Positions 56,662 through 64,000 of a DNA stretch of 64,000 nucleotides are shown in pieces. The stretch spans positions 126,001 through 190,000 of the forward strand of contig NC_045146.1 of NCBI RefSeq assembly GCF_008831285.2, given 5' to 3'. The position numbers and the translations under genes were made by a program. How positions within the stretch are numbered: the stretch's first letter is position 1; each line of letters starts with the position of its first letter. The notes under the pieces are model-generated. The model was not told where the DNA came from, made no database searches, and saw only the letters and a list, made by a program, of their open reading frames with translations. The stretch is from Nymphaea colorata. Its lineage: Eukaryota; Streptophyta; Magnoliopsida; Nymphaeales; Nymphaeaceae.

Positions 56662-59060
56662 GGGAACAATGAAGGATGAATGCAGCTAGCTGTGTGGGAT
56701 TAACCTGATGATCAATGCAGTTGAAGGGAACAAGTGTGTCTCGTTTGTTGTAGAACATCCGCAGGTCGTGGTTGGATAGAGCACAGTCCATGAATGAGTA
56801 TGGAAGCGGTGATGGTAGCGAGAGAGCTGATGGCAGAAGTGGGTGGCGAGCGGGAGGGAGAGGGATAGATGAGACTTGAAGGGATCGTGAATCAGCTTTG
56901 CTCCATGGCCAAGGAATGACTGGTCAAGAAATGCTGTTGCTCGGGCAAAGTTATGAATGTATTATGAGGGAGGCCGTATTATAATTTCAAAATTTTAAAA
57001 AGGGTTGACATATAATTTTAAAAATTTTATATGAAATAATGATTTTTTGAAAAAATTTATATGTAAATTTTTATTTCTTTTAAAGAGGAATTGTACTTTT
57101 TACTTTGTACATTGGTAGTTTATCATAATATGATCATATTATGATATTTAAAAGCAATATGAAAAAGAATGTGAGGCACTTGTTAAAAGGTGTGCAAACA
57201 AAAAAGTGAGAATTGTCTTTTCGACCAAGAGGGGATCAGGTTCTTGAGCTACTTGTTTCTGGTTTCTGATGGATGCCAAAAGGATAAAAGCCGACGGTAA
57301 GAATCCGTCACCTAAAGCCCCAGAATTGCAGTCCTTCTTTAGCTTACAGTTGAACCCCTACCAAAGCTGAAGCCAGATAACTTTTGCGATGAAGCTAAGA
57401 CTAGAAGAACCATATTAACAAAGTGTTTGGCTGCTCAAGAAGACTAAAGGACATTTTATTAAGTCATTAATAAGTATAAAAGGAAATTAATAAATACTAA
57501 AAGAAAGTATTCGTGAGGGAGTTGGTACAAAGGACGAAGCAAAGGCTAATAAGTAACCAGTTTCTGTTTCAAACACCTGTAGCTGATATACATAAAAGTT
57601 AAATTATATTAAAGGCACCATTTCAAGCCACAGAAAGCAATCCATAGGGTGACTGGAGGAAAAAAGGCGGCATCAGTTTGTCAGATTTTCTTGTGACTCA
57701 CCTGGAATACAAAAGGAAAGTGACAGAAAAAAAAAATGTTCCTCATAAAACAAAATAAGAACGAATAAAGTGAACATCTTTTTTATATGTCACCTGCTTG
57801 TAAAGAGATTAAACACATGACGGGATAATCCAGGAGCTCATCGAATCTTCTGCATCCATTAAGACAGATATTGCATATCTAGATGCTTTCAAATTAAGAT
57901 GATTAAAAAGGTATTGGTCATCTTTTATTTATTTTTTTATGAAAAGGAAATATTGCACACAGATTTGTTAATTTGGTGGCTTTTGATTCCTGCATGGACC
58001 CCAGGGAAAAAAAAAAAAAGATGATATACTTTAATGATTCAAAAGCTCAGGCCTTTTAATTAAACAACCTTGATGCATCAAATTTGAAAAGCTGTGATCT
58101 GATTTTGACGTACTTTGGTCCTTTCCATTGGAGAACGTGCTGAAGGGTCCAACGGTTGTGACCCTTCGTTCGAGCACCTCTTTACCATGCACCTTTCTTC
58201 TTCACACCCAACCAAAGGTGACTCGTGATTGTTTACTAGCTATAGTGCATGATGAGAGCGGTTTCAGTGGTTGGAAAATTTTCTAGGATCAGTCCTTACT
58301 CACCTTCGGCATTCTGCGCCTGTGCTCATCGATGGTAGCCGTTGGCTGAGGAGATTGTCTGTCCTCATTCTTCTCATGGTGCATCATGGCAGAAACCTGT
58401 AAGTGTCCTATCTGTTTATTTCTATGCATGAACTTGAGCATGTTATGTCTGGTTTTTACTCCAAAAGTCCAACAGTTTCTTCATTCATATTTGAATTTAG
58501 ACATTTGAACATCCGAAAAATTAGATATAATTAAGAGTACATTCGATTAGAAATCAATCTATTAGAAATCAATAAAAGTTGCATAAAGGGGCTGAAGGCA
58601 TGTTTTTGCAGTAGGAGCTCTTAGTGAAGAATAGACAACCAACAACTTATGGTGGGAGTATATGTGGGAATCGAAAGAAATTGTTCCCCACTAGCTACCC
58701 ACCAATTTCTTGGCCCAATAGCCATTTTGGCTGCTACTTTAAAGTTTAAACCAATGTGCTTTCCATTTTCTTCTTTTTCTGCCACTCTTTTTAATAGAAT
58801 CAGTTGCAAGAATATTTTGGAGTGGTTAGAAAATGGAATTCATAATGTCCAATGAACTTGCTATTATCTTAAAGTCAAAGGTACTTTTGTTCAAGATCTC
58901 GCATTTGATTGCTTTAACAATTGAATACCTAAAGGAATGAAAGTATCTGCTGCACTTTGGAACCCATCAGCAGTGAGATTTTTTCCATTTTACAAAAAAG
59001 TGGAAGCAATGATGTCATCTCCTCAAAGTTAAGAATAACATGTAGGATGCAGGCTAAAAG
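56662..59060. other. Intergenic, no gene seen
   Basis: AT-rich DNA without recognised coding families. A perfect 26-bp palindrome lies at 57121-57146. Minus- and plus-strand frames near 58621-58855 overlap each other and are not recognisable. Confidence 0.5.
57121..57146. repeat. Perfect 26-bp palindrome
   Basis: The sequence reads the same on both strands around the centre ATGATCAT, flanked by TATCATA and its complement. There is no spacer. Confidence 0.9.
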
Positions 59061-59253
59061 GTGTGGTACAACTGGTTGGGCAAGAGGCTGGTAGGCAGCA
59101 AGCAGGTGGTTCAAAACTCAGAGGTGCCTGCTCCTTTCCAAAGCAGATGCCAGCCAGGATTGAGGGGCTGTGGGGGTTTCGTGCTTCCAGCATGCGACAA
59201 AGTTTATCTTTCTCCCCAAGGGGGAGGAGGCTGATAGGTGTCTATATATAACT
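59061..59253 (+). mobile_element. Candidate tRNA-derived SINE
   Basis: GTGTGGTACAACTGGTTGGG resembles the A-box start of plant SINEs. GTGGTTCAAAACTC, about 40 bp on, resembles the B box (GGTTCRANNCC). The pair spacing fits an internal RNA polymerase III promoter. The 3' half contains a GGGGG..TTCCAGCATGCG segment and ends near CTATATATAACTAAG. I could not find a convincing target duplication or 3' poly(T/A) tail, so the borders are approximate. Confidence 0.45.
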
Positions 59254-60162
59254 AAGATTGTATGAAGACTTTAAAGGAAAAAAATGGCTTACCAAAATTT
59301 TACTTGTTTAAAATTTTAGATGTCTTTTCAGGCCTACTTTTGCCCATAACTTATCCTAAAAAATGCATCACTTTTCATGAAGCCGAAACCATAAAAGTTT
59401 GAGGCTTTGATAGGAGAATCACAAAAGAATATTTCGTTTTTCTGATTATAAGAAAACTGAAAACTTTCCTTAAGATTTATGTGTTGCATACTAGAAATGC
59501 GTTATTGATGCGACAGAATTTTAGATAATTCAGTGCGGCAGATGACATTCGTATAAGCACTAGGCATGAATTTCAACTTAAAGCTAAGATCCGTTTTTTC
59601 TTAAAAAAGTGCATCAGAATTATGCAGTTCCTACTTGACAACAAGACCTTTATTCAAATGGAAGAGCTGAAGAGTTAAGTATACGCAGCTTTATAATATA
59701 CCATACCAACCAGACTTCCAACTTTCTCATGGTATTGTCCTTGTAAAGGCATTTAATTCGGACTCAGTCCGGATCTACCTCTTAGGAGCAGACCCAATGG
59801 CGGATTTATCTTGTCATTAAAATATATATTAGAAGAAATACAGACTTTTCGTTTTCAAATTTTTCCTTAGTATGTCTATACTTAGCTTTCCAAGTCCAGA
59901 TTAAAATCCCAAAGCACTCACTTCACAAATTCATCGAATAAGAATGTTCAAAAGGTGGAACCTTGAACAGAAAACAAACGGCTGATCAAACGAATTATAT
60001 TAAATTAGAAATTACTAGGTTCTTTCTTTGTGGGAATCTACTTTTCACTAGATTCGGCATATGTGTGGTGTCTCCATACATTGCACGAGAAGATATGGGG
60101 AGCAATAGCAATCTCTCTAATATCTCTTTTATTATTCGTCAGATTTCTAAAATTTAACAGTC
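59254..60162. other. Upstream region of the PR-10-like gene
   Basis: AT-rich sequence with no coding family. It probably includes the distal promoter of the gene starting at 60251. Confidence 0.4.
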
Positions 60163-60170
60163 TATATATA
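60163..60170 (+). promoter_or_regulatory. TATA box of the PR-10-like gene
   Basis: TATATATA lies 80 bp before the start codon, leaving room for a leader of about 50 nt. The position supports the ATG at 60251 as the true start. Confidence 0.6.
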
Positions 60171-60250
60171 CAGGTTACTGCAATGTGTGCAACAGACTTC
60201 AGTTCTAAAACAAGAGCTTCTCAACAAGAGATATAGAGAAAAGCGGAAGA

Positions 60251-61458
60251 ATGAGAAGCCTCAGTGGGGAGGTCATACTGAATGTTCCTGCACATACTGC
60301 ATGGGAAATGTATAGGGACAATGATACTGTTAGCAAGATAAGCCCTGACATGCTTGCTGCAGCTGAGTATCTGCAAGGAGATGGATCTCCTGGAAGCCTG
60401 CGTCTCTTCAAGCTGGGTCCTGGTAATCCTTCTCGAATTCTATTAGCTATTACTAACCATGTCCGGCCGCCTGGCTACGGGTTTGGGCTTGAGACCTTCG
60501 AGTTGAAGGAGGTCAAGAGTTTGAAACCGAGCGTCTGCATGCATAATCTCCTGGTAAGAGTTCTCTATGATGTGAGGAAGCCCAGTCTCTTTGAAGACAT
60601 CCGATAGAAGTGGAATGATGTGAGGAAGACCACATAATTGGTAGTTACATATTGAGGCTGCTGACATATGTGAATCACTTGCAAATATGTAGGTGCCAAG
60701 TTCATGCAGGCCCTTCAATGGCTTTCTTAGAACCATATGCACAGTTTTATGCATACAGTTAGACATATTTGGGAGATTAATGTACAAGATACTTCTAAAT
60801 ATTGACACAATATAAACATATGTGCTTATGCTTCATAGATAGATAAATTTATTTATAAGAAGCGCGGTGCATAGATAGTCTATCTTATTCATGCTCTGTT
60901 CTGGTTGTGCTTCCTTTGTCCTCTAATAGTTATAATTACTCTTACCTTAAGAGTTGTTGAACTCTAGAACTTCCTCAGACGCTTTAAGCTAAAACCATGC
61001 AGGCAGAGGCATCCTGAGCCTTTATGAGGGACGCAGTAACCATCTTTTGTATGTACTCTTTTGTTGCATAACGTGGTGCACAGAAGGATGCATGTGTGAT
61101 ATCAGTCCTGAACGCACTCTGTAAATGGGCAGGAAGGCCTAAAAGAACTGTCTGCTTTTATGGTGAATTAGCTGTGCAGGACTATGTCAAGGAGTCGACG
61201 GAACGGATAGACGAGGTCGAGGTTGGCCGCTCGGTGACCTACAGCGTCCTTGCTGGTTGCCTCAGGGAGATGTACAACCCATACAAGGTCACATTTTCTT
61301 TCTGCCCTGTGCCTGGCTTTGAGAAAGAAAAGTGCGTCGCAGGGTGGAAGGCAGAATTTGAGCCCCTGAATTCCACTGTGCCTGCACCAGAGAGGGCAAA
61401 AGAAGCTGCTCTTGGGTTCCTCTGCTTGTTTGAGAAGTTCTACTGTTCAATGAAGTGA
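60251..61458 (+). CDS. PR-10/Bet v 1-like (START-fold) protein
   Basis: Two exons, 60251-60422 and 61172-61458, join G|CT in phase to give 152 residues. Exon 1 starts MRSLSGEVILNVPAHTAWEM and ends at the LRLFKLGP region (GT donor at 60423). Exon 2 continues VQDYVKESTERIDEVEVGRS, then YNPYKVTFSFCPVPG and a C-terminal helix with PERAKEAALGFLCLFEKF. The pattern of an N-terminal strand, two short helices, a beta-sheet and a long C-terminal helix, and the size, fit the small-ligand-binding Bet v 1/SRPBCC fold. The ligand is unknown, and I cannot place it with MLPs, norcoclaurine synthase-like or true PR-10 proteins. The acceptor at 61171 was chosen over a later AG (61179) because only it keeps the frame. 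The exon 1 frame stays open past the donor to 60607, so intron retention would give a 118-residue form. Confidence 0.82.
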
Positions 61459-64000
61459 TTGGTGCAGCTTCAGTGAGATACTTCTGCTAGACAGTGACTT
61501 TCCAAAGGGTTGACACGTATCCTGTTGGAAGACTAATGGGAGTAACTTACGTGCATATGGGCGTATGCATGTAAATAGACATAATATTGTTTACCGTCAA
61601 GATATTCTGTATACCAGACTGTATTAAAACTCCTTTTGGCTACTCTGTACATGTTTATTGTCATCATCATCACTAATATACTCCTGATGATGAGGAAGAT
61701 GATAATTGCTGAAAAGTGGTATACAGTGTAATCGCACTATATAATATAAAGAAACGATGTAATGGAAAACATTATGTCTATTCAAATGAATTATCTACAT
61801 AACAAGGGAATAGGAGAAGGAATATATTTTTCTGAAGAATGCAAGAAAAGAATTGCTGAAAGGACCTCAAGCAAGCAATGATCATAAAAGAAGAGGGGAT
61901 TGATAGAAGAACCATTTGCGACGAACCGCTTTTAATCTCCTCCCTCATAAATGATCTTAGAGATGAAACCGATGGTTATTTTCGATAATATTGAAAGGCC
62001 CCTGTTTGTTATTTGAAACGATCCTTCGTATTGTCACTAGACAGAGAAGAGATAGAAGCAGATCTAAAGTTACCAATATATAAGTGGATAAGGAAAGCGC
62101 TGGGAGACGCAAAGGGAAGAAACGGATCTCCGAATTGCTAAGTGGGATTGGAGCCATGTAGACAGAACAATTATATACAGAAAAATATGCGTGAAAAAAT
62201 AACAAGTACGAAAAAATTAAATTAATTAGAAAAATAAGAAAAGAAAATAAAAGCTGATGGGGAATTAATTGTATACTCATGGAAAAATAATAATGTCATA
62301 TTATAAAGAAACGAAAAGTACATTAAAAAAAAGTAGGAATAAAAGAATGATGCAATGAAATGAACTCCGAAAGAAATTATTCTGAGAAGCGAATCTCCCG
62401 TTCTAAATAAAACGAATCTCCTATAAACGAGCTCCCAGTCTCCACCACTTTGAGGGAAGACTATAGTTTCCGGTTTAACAAGCAGGTTTTCTCGTGAAGC
62501 GAGATCTGAAATGCACGCGACTGTTTCTGGAGTTCAGCAACCAGGCCAGGTTAGGGCGTCTCTTCCTATGCTACCTTCGGATTCGACCGGTTGCTGGAGT
62601 TCAGCAACCAAAAGTTGCAGACTACATACATACATCGGTTTCTCCAGAAAATACAGAGACAAAAAAAATCATGGGTGCTGTTTTATTTGGGGAGATTCGT
62701 CTGTCCAATAGTGGACCATTGGTTTCCCTCAACCATCTTTCAGTAAATTTTCAGAATTTTTTAAGCTGGGGTTAACTAGAAATCTACCTTTGAAGAGAAG
62801 AGGCACGGGTTTCTTAGGCGCTGTTTTCCTTAATTTTAGGGCGAGATTTGATTAATTCCTGTGGATGATTATTTCAAAAGTGACAAATTTTTGAATCAAT
62901 CCAGCCATCTTGCTGACAAATTTTCGAGTCAATCGAGCCTGAGAATGCTTGATTTGGTTCAGAATAGAGATCGGAATCACCTTTTGAAGATCACCAGTAT
63001 TTTCTGCATTTTCCAGCTGTCGACGAAGAACTCGGGCGTGTTTGAAATTCCCGTCGCCTTGTTCCTGTAAACGAGAAATATCATTTTTTTACCCAAATAT
63101 CATTTTTTTAATTTTTATATAAGATACATGAAAGTGCCCCTTTGATTGCCAAGGAGAAAATTGTGAAAAATATCGTGAAAAATATGTACAGGCAGCAGTG
63201 AAATTTCACCCGCCCGTCTCACGACAAACGGCATTAAATTCTTCTCTCATTTTTCATTAAAACGAGCGGGTGAAATTTCACCCGCTCATTTGAGCTGTAA
63301 AATAGGGGTGAGCAGGGGCGTCACTCCAACACACGAGCATAAATAGTTGGGGGCACACGTGTGCTCCACGGATTTTATTCTACCAAAGTTTAAATTAGTG
63401 GAAAGTTTAAATTAGTGGTTGAACTTAAAAAAATATGAGTCAAGTTATATAGAATAGGCAATTGAAAATTTGTTAGCCATGTGCTTAGTGACAAAAAAAA
63501 ATATATCTTCGCACCTGCACTACTGCACTGAAAGCAGTTCTGATCAGCCGGCTGGTGGGGTTTCTTTCCGCTCTCCCGAAACTGCTGAAGCACTTGGCAG
63601 CTCCTCGTTGATCTCCCACATTCCACGCTTATGAGTTGCGAAAAATATTACAAGAAAAAGAAGGGAATTTAACTTAAATGGCATTGTCCAAGGGCGTGCC
63701 ACAAAACATCGTTCCACGACAAGTCCGTGAGATAATGAAACAGCTGGAATGTAAAGAAGAGGAGACCACTGGTAATCATCTCCCATTCCCAAGCCGCTGT
63801 AAGTCTTGCGGCGAAGCAGAGGAGACCCTGGATCATCCTTTTCCACAATGTAATGAAGTCAGGGTGGTAGGATTGGTGTGTGCGAAAGAGTATGCACTTG
63901 GTGATAGTGTGCGTCATACATTTAAATTCAGGTGTGATCAAAACCTACCCAAAATAAAAAATTCAAACAAGTTTGAAAAAGTTAGTTTAACTGTCCTTTT
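61459..64000. other. 3' flank and intergenic, no gene recognised
   Basis: The first few hundred bases should hold the 3' UTR of the PR-10-like gene. At 62520-62605 GGAGTTCAGCAACCA occurs twice. At 63200-63290 the motif GGTGAAATTTCACCCGC and relatives form short inverted repeats. At 63305-63360 AGGGGCGTC...GGGGGCACACG resembles the end of a MITE. Minus-strand frames between 63544 and 63941 are unassigned and could belong to a gene beyond the window. Confidence 0.4.

Noticed and set aside
58138-58166. Short stem GAAGGGTC/GACCCTTC as a structural RNA or terminator
   Set aside because: An isolated 8-bp stem in AT-rich intergenic DNA is weak evidence.
59061-59135. A functional tRNA gene
   Set aside because: The A- and B-box-like motifs are present, but no acceptor stem or cloverleaf can be drawn; a SINE fits better.
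63544-63941. Minus-strand frames near the window end as the start of another gene
   Set aside because: No recognised domain or splice continuity was seen; the window ends too soon to decide.

Overview
The window looks like nuclear DNA of a flowering plant. The evidence is plant-type split genes with GT/AG introns, a plant cytosolic ribosomal protein gene behind a telo-box, a plant-type MACPF gene, a PR-10/Bet v 1-like gene, and several Ty1/copia LTR retrotransposons whose primer-binding sites match initiator tRNA-Met. AT and GA microsatellites are abundant. The species cannot be named from sequence alone.

Layout. 1-0.6 kb: an intronless RPS17 (eS17) gene on +. 1.3-1.6 kb: a two-exon fragment of an ER-type Ca2+-ATPase on -. 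4.8-31.9 kb: one very long minus-strand gene, rebuilt here exon by exon (17 coding exons, 524 codons, continuous frame). It encodes a PSMD5/S5b-like ARM-repeat proteasome protein. Its introns hold a complete, apparently very young Copia element (12556-17848, LTRs identical by eye, TSD ATGAG, one open gag-pol frame). They also hold a related, internally deleted copy (26995-28246, TSD ATAAC) and several tandem and segmental duplications. 33.9-40.9 kb: a seven-exon minus-strand gene for a 606-residue MACPF protein of the CAD1/NSL1 group. 41-47 kb: intergenic, with a tandem duplication, a MITE-like element, a 42-bp AT palindrome and one unexplained short exon-like frame. 47.2-52.1 kb: a third, older Copia element on the minus strand (TSD GATGG, frame broken only by four in-frame stops) inserted inside an inverted repeat. 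54.4-56.7 kb: rearranged, nested Copia debris. 57-60 kb: intergenic, with a SINE candidate. 60.25-61.46 kb: a two-exon PR-10/Bet v 1-like gene on +. 61.5-64 kb: nothing recognised.

The genes do not form a pathway; they are unrelated neighbours. The main story is genome dynamics. A housekeeping proteasome-assembly gene has grown to about 27 kb by intron expansion, and two members of one Copia lineage sit antisense in its introns. I found no convincing new multi-gene system. All exon boundaries were read by eye from GT/AG sites and frame continuity, without transcript data.
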